From positions 1 to 33,835 of the forward strand of contig QNEL01000021.1 in assembly GCA_003645185.1 (NCBI GenBank): a stretch of 33,835 bases of DNA. Reading direction: 5' to 3'. Both the position numbers and the translations under genes were made by a program. How positions within the stretch are numbered: the stretch's first letter is position 1; the number at the start of each line of letters is the position of its first letter. The notes beneath the pieces were generated by a model that saw only the letters and a program-made list of their open reading frames with translations, searched no databases and was not told the DNA's origin. Positions 25,629 through 32,682 of this stretch are shown piece after piece. The DNA comes from Candidatus Parabeggiatoa sp. nov. 3 (GTDB lineage: Bacteria > Pseudomonadota > Gammaproteobacteria > Beggiatoales > Beggiatoaceae).

Positions 25629-26108
25629 GTGATAACACGTATTTTAGGTATTGATCCCGGCTCCCGGATCACCGGCTTTGGCATCATTGAACGCCACCGG
25701 CAGCAATCTGTGTATGTAACCAGTGGTTGCATACGCACACAATCCAAATTGATGCCACAACGCTTACAAGAAATCTATACCGGATTGACTCAAATTATTG
25801 AGCAATATCAACCCACAATATCGGCCATAGAACAAGTTTTTGTACATCGCAATGTCGCCTCCGCTCTCAAATTAGGACAAGCACGGGGCGTAGCCATCCT
25901 CGCTTGTGTACAACACAATTTGACAGTGCATGAATACGCCCCCACTCAAATTAAACAAGCCGTAGTTGGCAACGGCCATGCGGAAAAAATACAAGTTCAA
26001 CAAATGGTTAAAATACTGCTCTCTCTCTCCAAAATGCCACAAGTTGATGCCGCAGATGGCCTAGCCGCCGCGCTTTGTCACGCTCATCACTCCTCTTATG
26101 TCAGTTAA
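25629..26108 (+). CDS. ruvC: Holliday-junction resolvase RuvC
   Basis: This encodes 159 residues from a GTG start. The N-terminus ITRILGIDPGSRITGFG carries the first catalytic Asp (D9). The other acidic residues are E68 (SAIEQVFV), D140 and D143 (VDAADGLAAALCHAHH). KLGQARGVAI is also conserved. RuvC cuts four-way junctions brought by RuvAB. It is slightly short (about 170 is common) because the C-terminal tail is trimmed. The start of the tandem 45-bp repeat overlaps its last codon. In the family it is followed at once by ruvA; here 250 bases intervene. Confidence 0.95.
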   Translation: MITRILGIDPGSRITGFGIIERHRQQSVYVTSGCIRTQSKLMPQRLQEIYTGLTQIIEQYQPTISAIEQVFVHRNVASALKLGQARGVAILACVQHNLTVHEYAPTQIKQAVVGNGHAEKIQVQQMVKILLSLSKMPQVDAADGLAAALCHAHHSSYVS

Positions 26109-26255
26109 TATACTGTAGGGTGGGTAGCGTGTTTTTGTGCCGGCCCCATTTAAATATAATTGTTAATATACTGTAGGGTGGGTAGCGTGTTTTTGTGCCG
26201 GCCCCATTAAAATATACTGTAGGGTGGGTAGCGTGTTTTTGTGCCGGCCCCATTA
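26107..26255. repeat. Three 45-bp direct repeats between ruvC and ruvA
   Basis: Copies at 26107-26151, 26165-26209 and 26211-26255 start AATATACTGTAGGGTGGGTA and end TTGTGCCGGCCCCATT. They are identical apart from the last base. The first includes the ruvC stop codon. Confidence 0.95.
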
Positions 26256-26287
26256 ATTTTAATATTACTTATATAGTTAACATCAGC

Positions 26288-26362
26288 ATGAACAGTGACA
26301 GTCGAGAACAGCGCCCTTATTACATTTTTCAATTGCATTGCGAAACAACACCTAACTTATGA
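26288..26362 (+). CDS. Possible 24-codon leader ORF overlapping ruvA start
   Basis: An ATG at 26288 opens 24 codons (MNSDSREQRPYYIFQLHC and six more) whose TGA overlaps the ruvA ATG (ATGA). The overlap could couple translation. The first bases (GCATGAACAGTGAC) also occur at 29891 in non-coding DNA, so it may be chance in repeat-derived sequence. Confidence 0.25.
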   Translation: MNSDSREQRPYYIFQLHCETTPNL

Positions 26363-26967
26363 TCAGTCGCTTACATGGCTTATTAATCGAAAAACAGCCC
26401 CCCCAATTAGTCATAGATGTCCAAGGTGTCGGTTATGAAATCTTCGCACCCATGTCGACTTTTTATAACTTACCCGAAATCAATAACGAAATCAGCCTAT
26501 TAACCCATCTCAGTGTACGTGAAGATGCGCACGTACTCTATGGATTTTTGAATGAATCAGAACGCGGGTTATTTCGAGACTTGATTCGCGTCAGCGGCAT
26601 CGGCCCAAAATTAGCACTCAGCATTCTCTCCTCAATGGAACTCCCCACATTTGTACAATGTATCCACAACAACGATCTCAAAAAGCTGATACGCATCCCC
26701 GGTGTCGGCAAAAAAATGGCAGAAAGACTAGTCGTAGAAATGCGTGATCGCCTCAGTAATTTACGCAGCAGCACCACAGCCTTACCAACAGCACCCAATA
26801 CAGGCTCCCTCACACAAGGGCTAACCAGTCCAGTTGAAGATGCCATCAGCGCCTTAATAGCCTTAGGTTACAAACCAGCAGATGCCAGTCGTTGGGTACA
26901 TGCCGTCGCAGAAGACGGTTTAAGCAGTGAAGTTTTAATCCGTCGCGCCTTGCAATCTGCACTGTGA
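26359..26967 (+). CDS. ruvA: Holliday-junction branch-migration protein RuvA
   Basis: This encodes 202 residues with the family's three domains: OB fold (MISRLHGLLIEK, VQGVGYEI), a helix-hairpin-helix pair (SGIGPKLALSIL about 77-88 and PGVGKKMAERLVVEM about 112-126), and the C-terminal RuvB-binding three-helix domain (DAISALIALGYKPADASR). RuvA binds the junction as a tetramer and loads RuvB. The expected ruvB does not follow; repeats and accessory genes do. The missing neighbour marks the edge of the accessory region. Confidence 0.96.
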   Translation: MISRLHGLLIEKQPPQLVIDVQGVGYEIFAPMSTFYNLPEINNEISLLTHLSVREDAHVLYGFLNESERGLFRDLIRVSGIGPKLALSILSSMELPTFVQCIHNNDLKKLIRIPGVGKKMAERLVVEMRDRLSNLRSSTTALPTAPNTGSLTQGLTSPVEDAISALIALGYKPADASRWVHAVAEDGLSSEVLIRRALQSAL

Positions 26968-26990
26968 AAAATGTAGGGTGGGGTAGCAAA

Positions 26991-27014
26991 AAAAGTTTTG
27001 CGCGCAAAACTTTT
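26991..27014. repeat. Perfect palindrome after ruvA
   Basis: AAAAGTTTTGCG and its exact complement (24 bases), inside GTGGGGTAGC..GTTGCCCACC repeat sequence. It is the same core as the palindrome at 19573-19610. Confidence 0.8.
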
Positions 27015-27133
27015 GGCGCGAAACGTCTTTTTGTTGCCCACCATGCCAAATTAAAATGTATTTCACGCGCTTTGTTTCGCTCCGCGAAACTTTATACTTA
27101 GCACCCTCATAAATTGCGCTTTTTCACCCCAAC

Positions 27134-27356
27134 AGCCAACAGCTAAAGCAGTTGTCTAAAAGCTCAAGTCACCTAAAGGTGACTAAACCTATCTCTAGCG
27201 AGATTTCGAGCGCCAAAAGCGCAAATTGATTTATACTGTCCACTGTTATAAATTTTGTGTTTTGTTAGTCACCTTTAGGTGACTTGAGCTTTTAGACAAC
27301 TGCTTTCACGCCAAAAATTTTGCGCGCAAAATCTTTGGCGTGAAAAGCTGTTGGCT
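27134..27356. repeat. 52-bp inverted repeat interrupted by an inserted palindrome
   Basis: The left arm 27134-27185 (AGCCAACAGCTAAAGCAGTT to AAGGTGACTA) is matched in reverse by 27266-27306 plus 27346-27356. The right arm is split by about 39 bases (27307-27345), which are themselves a palindrome (CACGCCAAAAATTTTGCG and near-complement). Each arm also contains an inner hairpin, AGTCACCTaaAGGTGACT. No gene is seen in 27015-27380. Confidence 0.88.
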
Positions 27357-27380
27357 AGTACTCAGTTCAATGCTCAAATG

Positions 27381-27576
27381 GGGCGCATTCCCAAAAAAAG
27401 GGTCATTTCGCATTTGCGCCCCGCTTTTAGTGAAAAATTCATTTTGCGGCCTGCTTTTAGTGAAAAATTCATTTTGCGGCCCGTTTTTAGTGAAAAATTC
27501 ATTTTTCTGCCCGTTTTGAGTGAATGTATATTTTGCGAATCGCCAAGATTGATAATGTTTTTTTGGGAATGCGCCC
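27381..27576. mobile_element. Non-autonomous transposon-like element carrying 30-bp tandem repeats
   Basis: Perfect 19-base terminal inverted repeats (GGGCGCATTCCCAAAAAAA at 27381-27399; complement at 27558-27576) are flanked directly by a 9-base target duplication, GCTCAAATG, at 27372-27380 and 27577-27585. Inside, about four copies of a 30-base unit (CTTTTAGTGAAAAATTCATT then TTGCGGCCCG) run from about 27422 to 27535, the last diverged. No transposase is present. The ORFs across it on both strands span the ends and the duplication and are not genes. Confidence 0.92.
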
Positions 27577-27822
27577 GCTCAAATGTAGGCTGGACAACGT
27601 GGTTGTTCACCATGCCGACACACGATTTAAATGATAACCCCCTTTAATTAATGTAGGCTGGGCAACGTGGTTGCCCACCAAAACACCTTATAATTATGAT
27701 GGTGGGCAATAAAAAGATATGGGGAGCCCTACACCTTTACATCAAATGGAGATCACACCCGTTTAATCAGTCAAATCAGCGTTCTATTTGCATGAAACTG
27801 ATAACTGATAACTGATTTCCAC

Positions 27823-27864
27823 ATTTCACGCTAAAGTTTCGCTCGCGAAACTTTAGCGTGAAAT
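27823..27864. repeat. 42-bp palindrome before the ATPase gene
   Basis: ATTTCACGCTAAAGTTTCGC, TC, then the exact complement. It is nearly identical to the palindromes at 12963-13005 and 31397-31439, which differ only in the 2-3 base loop. Confidence 0.9.
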
Positions 27865-27919
27865 ACAGTTTTGCGCGCAAAACTTTTGCGTGGAACTGAT
27901 AACTGAAAAGGAATCCAAA

Positions 27920-29248
27920 ATGCACATCAAAAGATTCACTATCAAAGGATTTAAAAATTTTCAACAGCACATTAGCCTTGATAACATAGGGGATATCTGT
28001 GTCATTCATGGTGAAAATAATGTCGGTAAATCGAATGTATTGGAAGCCATGCAATTATTTTTTCAACTCTTATTGCTTCAAAAAACTCGTCAAAGTGTTC
28101 CCATAACTTGGAGGCAAAAACTGAGCTTTTCAGAAATAGAAGAACAGGGATTTTATCCCAGTGAACTATTTAATTTAGAAGTGCCACTACCAATTGAATT
28201 GAATGTCACGTTCACAATTCAACCTGAAGAACTCAAACCAGCCAATATTCAATCACCACTCCCCACTTCTGAAGTACACCTGACTCTCCAATTAAAAAAC
28301 ATTCATACTGATTTTGAATATCGCATTCTAAAATATCAATTTGCAGACGGCACCGATGTCACTCATCCTGAAATAACGGCCGAACAGAAAATTTTTGCCG
28401 TACAATTTGCCCACTTTCTCGCCCAAAGCTTCTTACTGAAAACCAAAGAAACCAGCAATCGGTTTGCATTAATTAGACTTGATCGCCGGATATCACAAAC
28501 TGAAATCGAAGCCGTGCGTAGTGTAATACCACAAGTCTTGTGTTTACAACTGTATGACGCAAAAGAATCCCCAGAACCCTCACATTACAAAAGATGGGCA
28601 CTGTTTGTCAGCATCATGAAAAAATTCAATGATGTACTGGGAGAAGGCGAATTTGTCGTATTGTTTAATCGCCATACAGGCCGTGCTAATCTAGCCTTTC
28701 AAACACCCGTCACACGCATTCCAATTAATTTATTAGGTTCCGGTATTCAACAAATTGTTGCCTTAATAGCGCGACTACTGATGAGCAATGCCAGTTTTGT
28801 TGCCATTGAAGAACCGGAATTAAATTTACGCTATACGCTACAATTACGTCTACGCGAGATTTTCAAAGAAATTATTGAAGCATCTGTAGGCCCCCAACAA
28901 CTCTTTTTAACCAGTCATTCACCCGCCTATGAATTTGGTCAACATTTTTACGCCCTGCGTAAAATCAATGACATACCCAGCGTTGAACAGAAACCGATTA
29001 AAGAGGCCGTATTATTTACCCATCATCATGCTGATTCACCCTACCTAGTCGGTGAACATGCCCCCTTGTGTTACGTATCAACAGATGGATTAGTCAAACT
29101 ACCAGAACGTATTTGTAAACGGCTTAATCTCGAACAAGGCGGTGGTGTCGTCTTGCTAGAACGAAAAGACACCGGACATGTCGAATTATTAACCGACAAC
29201 CAGTTTGATGACTTGTTTGAAGAGAGCGTTGAAAATGAACCAGCATGA
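27920..29248 (+). CDS. AAA (SMC/OLD-like) ATPase with C-terminal AbrB/VapB-like domain
   Basis: The ATG at 27920 follows AAAGGAAT and opens with MHIKRFTIKGFKNF, the typical start of RecF/OLD-type ATPases; the upstream 27890 start lies in repeat DNA. It has 442 residues. Walker A GENNVGKS (31-38), signature-like LLGSGIQQIVALIARLL, Walker B VAIEEPE (294-300) and H-loop TSHSP (331-335) are intact. No TOPRIM domain follows. Instead residues about 384-425 (CYVSTDGLVKLPERICKRL then NLEQGGGVVLLE and GHVELL) match the swapped-hairpin AbrB/MazE/VapB pattern V..DG.V.LP..I...L.L..G..V. The next gene, overlapping by 14 bases, is a PIN-domain nuclease, the usual partner of a VapB. I infer an ATPase-antitoxin fusion. 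The ATPase call is firm; the AbrB call rests on pattern only. Confidence 0.85.
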   Translation: MHIKRFTIKGFKNFQQHISLDNIGDICVIHGENNVGKSNVLEAMQLFFQLLLLQKTRQSVPITWRQKLSFSEIEEQGFYPSELFNLEVPLPIELNVTFTIQPEELKPANIQSPLPTSEVHLTLQLKNIHTDFEYRILKYQFADGTDVTHPEITAEQKIFAVQFAHFLAQSFLLKTKETSNRFALIRLDRRISQTEIEAVRSVIPQVLCLQLYDAKESPEPSHYKRWALFVSIMKKFNDVLGEGEFVVLFNRHTGRANLAFQTPVTRIPINLLGSGIQQIVALIARLLMSNASFVAIEEPELNLRYTLQLRLREIFKEIIEASVGPQQLFLTSHSPAYEFGQHFYALRKINDIPSVEQKPIKEAVLFTHHHADSPYLVGEHAPLCYVSTDGLVKLPERICKRLNLEQGGGVVLLERKDTGHVELLTDNQFDDLFEESVENEPA

Positions 29249-29835
29249 AGTCTATAACTTACTCTGTCGTGGTGAATTAACAATGGCATTCGATACCAAT
29301 GCTTTATTTAGTAACAAACGTTTCAGAACCCTGTGTAATGGTATCAACCGCCTCAAAGATTGTGATAAGCAATACCAATTTAATTTGGTTGTGCCAGCAC
29401 CGGCACATGCCGAAAAATTGCACGATTTAAAGCAAGCATACCGAGAACATTATGATTTCAATGAATATCATTAAAGGCCTCACAGACAAAGGTATCCGCA
29501 TTGCCTCGTTTGAACCCCATCATGCCGATATCGTAGCCGACTTAGTGGGTGAACAATTTCCAACAACCCAAACATGGCGCACATTTAAACGAAATCGTTG
29601 TCTAGCATGTCTCGGCCTAAACAAAGATCAAATCACTCTCATTCAGGGAAGTGGCAAAACCTGTGGCGCAACAGTCGATTGGTTGATTGCCGGCTACGCA
29701 AAAGCAGAAGGTTGTTTGCTCGTTACAGGTGATACAAGAGAAGAATTTAAGAACATCATGAAAACAACATTAGAACACTTAGAATCAGCCGTTGAACAAT
29801 TATTACAAGAAGCGACAAAAGTGAGTACAACGTAA
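29235..29835 (+). pseudogene. PIN-domain (VapC-like) nuclease split by a frameshift
   Basis: The ATG at 29235 overlaps the ATPase gene and has GAAGAGAG upstream. The first frame gives 79 residues with the PIN start MAFDTNALF (D20) and a second acidic site (PAPAHAEKL, E60), then stops at 29474. The second frame, usable from an ATG at 29452, gives 127 residues with the rest of the domain: TVDWLIAGYAKAEG (D76) and LLVTGDTREEF (D94). Joined near 29450-29465 they make about 200 residues with all four PIN acidic positions. A +1 shift (one extra base or two lost) explains it. Alternatives are a sequencing error, programmed shifting, or two subunits that assemble, since a second ATG exists. PIN proteins cut RNA, often tRNA or rRNA. 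Confidence 0.75.
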
Positions 29836-29882
29836 CGAAGGATAAACGAATTGTAGATATAGATTTTAACATCAGTAAAACT

Positions 29883-29916
29883 CAAAACTGGCATGAACAG
29901 TGACTGTTCAGTTTTA
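29883..29916 (+). terminator. Possible hairpin terminator after the PIN gene
   Basis: AAAACTG, GCAT, then GAACAGTGACTGTTC (perfect inner stem with TGA loop) and AGTTTTAT. The outer AAAACT/AGTTTT arms pair around a small bulge and end in a short T-run. It is plausible but weak as a rho-independent terminator. Confidence 0.35.
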
Positions 29917-30086
29917 TAGTCTTGTTCGAGACTTCAGATGTCCAAGCTTTATATATTTTTGGCCTTGGGCAACTTGGGCAACTTAAACTGCTCGAAGCAT
30001 GGCACGATTTTCTTTCGCCCCCTTCAGATAATTACGGCAAAAGGGCGATAACAAAGGTTCGCCCCTACATTGCGTCTGTAGGGCCT

Positions 30087-30202
30087 CAATGCCACCTTCG
30101 TTAAGGGCAGACACGCAGGTATGCCCCTACCAAACCCCACGTATTCAGGGGTTGTAGGGGCGAACCTGCGTGTTCGCCCAGGCTTAACGAAGGTGGCATT
30201 GC
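30087..30202. mobile_element. 116-bp hairpin-type MITE with target duplication
   Basis: The ends are 18-base perfect inverted repeats (CAATGCCACCTTCGTTAA at 30087-30104; complement at 30185-30202). The inverted homology continues inward imperfectly (ACACGCAGGT..GCCCCTAC against GTAGGGGCGAACCTGCGTGT), so the whole element can fold into one hairpin. An 11-base direct repeat, CTGTAGGGCCT, directly flanks both ends (30076-30086 and 30203-30213). No coding capacity. Confidence 0.85.
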
Positions 30203-30210
30203 TGTAGGGC

Positions 30211-30398
30211 CTGGGGTGTTAAATTTCAGGGATTTTGATGACTTTTTTTTCACCCAATATTTGTAGGGTGGGATCGCTTAGCGACAATGAACTCAATAAT
30301 AAACCCAGATTTCACCGCCCGCTTGCCCACCATCCCCAGAGGAATAAAAATAGGGTGAACAATAAACCAAGAAATGTGTTTATATTTAACACCCCAGG
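30211..30398. repeat. 15-bp inverted repeat enclosing 158 bases
   Basis: CCTGGGGTGTTAAAT at 30211-30225 is mirrored at 30384-30398. GGGCGAACCTACGTGTTCGCCC follows outside as its own palindrome (about 30397-30418). The enclosed DNA holds GTAGGGTGGG/CCCACC repeats and no gene. The right side of the 116-bp element touches the left arm, so elements are nested or abutting. Confidence 0.65.
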
Positions 30399-30430
30399 GC
30401 GAACCTACGTGTTCGCCCTCAAATTATTTC

Positions 30431-31024
30431 TTAATTTGTCACCATAAAAGTCAGTATACTAATAATTTTATTAGGATTTTTAATATAATAATCCTCAATA
30501 TCAATATACACAGTCGTATCTTCTAACTTCAAAAATTTCCAAGCATGCCCCGTTGTAACCGCGCCATAGATACAGGGTAATGTTTTGCCCTCTTTTTTAT
30601 TATAAATTTGAGCCGCTATCATTTCAGCTATACATTGGCCCAACCCCCCCATAATTTTTTCATTTTTAGCTACCGTGATAACAACAATAGGCGTATCTAA
30701 GAAAAGTTGTTCAGACGACTTGCTCATAATGAAATCACAAAAACCATTGAGTCCCTTATCTTTATCTACCGTAAAATCTATTCCCGAAAAAAAACTGATA
30801 TTCAGTTGCTTCTTTATTTCCAGAAACAGATTAATAATAATGAGTTCAGAACTCGCTTTTTCTGTTCCTATGGCAAGCGCGATAGGCACATTGTTTTTTA
30901 AGATATCGGCCAAAAAATCGCTTATTTCAACCTCTTTAACAGAAGAAAATAAATCCTCAGTTTCCACTATTTTCAGACTAAATTCAGATTTCACTTTTTT
31001 CAAGTCAAAATCACTATAAGCCAT
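30431..31024 (-). CDS. PD-(D/E)XK nuclease-like protein, catalytic Glu replaced by Val
   Basis: This encodes 197 residues beginning MAYSDFDLKKVKSEF. It is a clear paralogue of the gene at 32683-33288 (shared blocks SFFSGIDFTVDKDKGLNG, GGLGQCIAEM, YGAVT and WKFLKLE/WKFIKLQ). The family resembles PD-(D/E)XK folds: Asp in GFCDF (D97), a beta strand, then E-A-K. Here the triad reads V118-A-K120 (TPIVVITVAKN), with codon GTA at 30673-30671 where the paralogue has GAA, so the putative catalytic Glu is lost by one base change. Otherwise the frame is intact. Function of the family is not established; many copies occur in cyanobacteria and Beggiatoaceae by my recollection. Confidence 0.8.
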   Translation of the reverse strand: MAYSDFDLKKVKSEFSLKIVETEDLFSSVKEVEISDFLADILKNNVPIALAIGTEKASSELIIINLFLEIKKQLNISFFSGIDFTVDKDKGLNGFCDFIMSKSSEQLFLDTPIVVITVAKNEKIMGGLGQCIAEMIAAQIYNKKEGKTLPCIYGAVTTGHAWKFLKLEDTTVYIDIEDYYIKNPNKIISILTFMVTN

Positions 31025-31459
31025 ATAACAGCTTCTTTTTTCTTACTCATCCATGATCATTTATCCCTGATAATTCGCTCTCCGTTGATAACTCAAAAAC
31101 CGAGTTGCAACTGGAGTCCTGGATGGGCTGTCTCATCCGAACGGCCACTTGTATCCAAGCGACTTAATGGGGGATGCTCGTCAAAAGTCCCTAGACTCAA
31201 GGCCTAATAAAATTCACACCCAAATTAACCTAATCTTGATGCGAATTTGCAACCTCTGATTTGCAGAGCCCCTCATATCCATGACACCGTCATGGTGTCA
31301 TCCAAACAGATGACATTTTTTATATTATTTGACTTTTTTTCAAAAGTCAAGTATTTAAGCAAGCTTAAGGTGGGCAACAAAAAGACCTTACCCACCATTT
31401 CACGCTAAAGTTTCGCTCCGCGAAACTTTAGCGTGAAATACATTTATTATTAAGAACCC
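31025..31459. other. Gene-free stretch with palindromes
   Basis: No gene is seen. It contains a hairpin, ATGACACC-GTCAT-GGTGTCAT (31281-31301), the unit GGTGGGCAACAAAAAGACCT..ACCCACC (about 31370-31396), and the 43-base palindrome 31397-31439 (ATTTCACGCTAAAGTTTCGC arms, loop TCC). Promoters for the divergent genes on each side presumably lie here. Confidence 0.7.
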
Positions 31460-32215
31460 ATGAAATCTCAAACAAAGTACCTCTTCTGCCTCGGTGGCTA
31501 TGATTTAGAAATGCTCACGATAAAGCAATTATTAGAAGACAACGCCCAACCCCTACTAGATAAACCAGTTGGGGAGCGACAGCTTCAGCCTATCAATCTG
31601 AAATCAATGAAGCACATCGGCATCACACCTGTTTTGATAGAATTGCACAATGATTTAGCCCATCATTCAGAACAACTCATCCACATCGATCATCATGGGC
31701 CACTTGCTGGAAAAACGCAACCGACTGCTTTACATCAAGTTTTTCAGTTACTCTCTTTACCCACATCCTCTTGGACACGTTGGTTTGAACTGGTTGCCGC
31801 TAATGATCGAGATCATATAGCAGGGTTACAAGCACTCAATGCCACTCAAGCGGAAATTATCACCATTCGTCAAGCGGATCGTCGCGCCCAAGGCATTACA
31901 GCTAACCAGCAAAAAAGGCCATAGCCACCATGGAAATTAAGGCCAATGGCACATTGAACATTGTACACTTATCTCATCATCATAGCCGTCGTTGACAGAT
32001 TGCATCCCGCTTTAGGTGGCATCGGCTATTTATTAATCATATCGCCCCAAGAACTCAACTTTTTTGGGCAAGGGCAATGGGTACAAGCTTTAGCTAAAAC
32101 CTTTCCTGAAGCTTGTTGGTACGGCGGAGCCTTACCAGAACGCGGTTTTTGGGGAAGCCACAACCTCAAGGCAAACACAGTCATTGATTTTTTGCAGCTT
32201 AATGCTCAAATGTAG
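31460..32215 (+). pseudogene. DHH-type phosphoesterase-like gene broken by two frameshifts
   Basis: The first frame (31460-31924) reads MKSQTKYLFCLGGYDLEML, PVLIELHNDL, the DHH motif LIHIDHHGPLAGKTQPTALH, WTRWFELVAANDRDHI and IRQADRRAQGITANQQ. It then hits a stop after a run of six A (31911-31916). One more A would restore KAIATMEIKANGTLNIVHLS in the next frame up to about 31987. There a second, opposite shift returns to the first frame, which continues VVDRLHPALGGIGYLLIISP, ELNFFGQGQW and WYGGALPERGFWG to 32215. Together the pieces make one protein of about 250 residues. The family looks like a DHH phosphoesterase of unknown substrate. The A-run break could be a sequencing error; the second shift makes true decay more likely. 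Confidence 0.75.
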
Positions 32216-32682
32216 GTTTTTTCTGTGACAACTTTAGTTTGCCGTTTTCTGTGCAAACTTTAGTTTGCCAAAAGTTTGTTTCAGTATAATTTCTAAAGTA
32301 TAATTTCCAAAAATTCTAATTCAAACTAAAGTTGGAACGACAATTTTTGCTGAACTCATCTAGTTGTACTCAACTCGCTGTACTTTGGGTTTTAATTCGA
32401 TTATTTAGCGTCAATTCAAATGAATTTGAAATAAAGGGTAAGATGATTATACTCAGCACGGGAATAAACTATCAGGCAAAAGTTTCGCCACGCAGTACTT
32501 TTGCCTCAAAAACTTTTCGGAGGGTGGGCAAAAAAAGACTTTGCCCATCATAAAAGTTTAAGTTGTGCCCGTGTGCGGTATAGCATATTTCTAACGTATT
32601 AATCTTCAGAGAGAAGAAAATTCAAAAGGTTTGAAAATCGCGTTTTTTAAACTAAATTGTAGCGATGAACAGGTAAAAATCA
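32216..32682. other. Gene-free stretch
   Basis: No credible gene. It holds two copies of AACTTTAGTTTGCC (about 32229-32242 and 32258-32271), CAAACTAAAGTT in reverse near 32322, two copies of AGTATAATTTC (about 32283 and 32297), and GGTGGGCAAAAAAAGACTTT at about 32523. A 73-codon ORF at 32332 has no recognisable features. Confidence 0.6.

Noticed and set aside
27351-27647. 98-codon ORF with RPAFSEKFIL repeats, and its minus-strand counterpart
   Set aside because: The repeats are the 30-base DNA array (a multiple of three stays open), and the ORF runs through both terminal repeats and the target duplication.
29922-30104. 60-codon ORF (MFETSDVQALYIFGLGQLG)
   Set aside because: It runs into the 116-bp element, has no ribosome site and matches no family I know.
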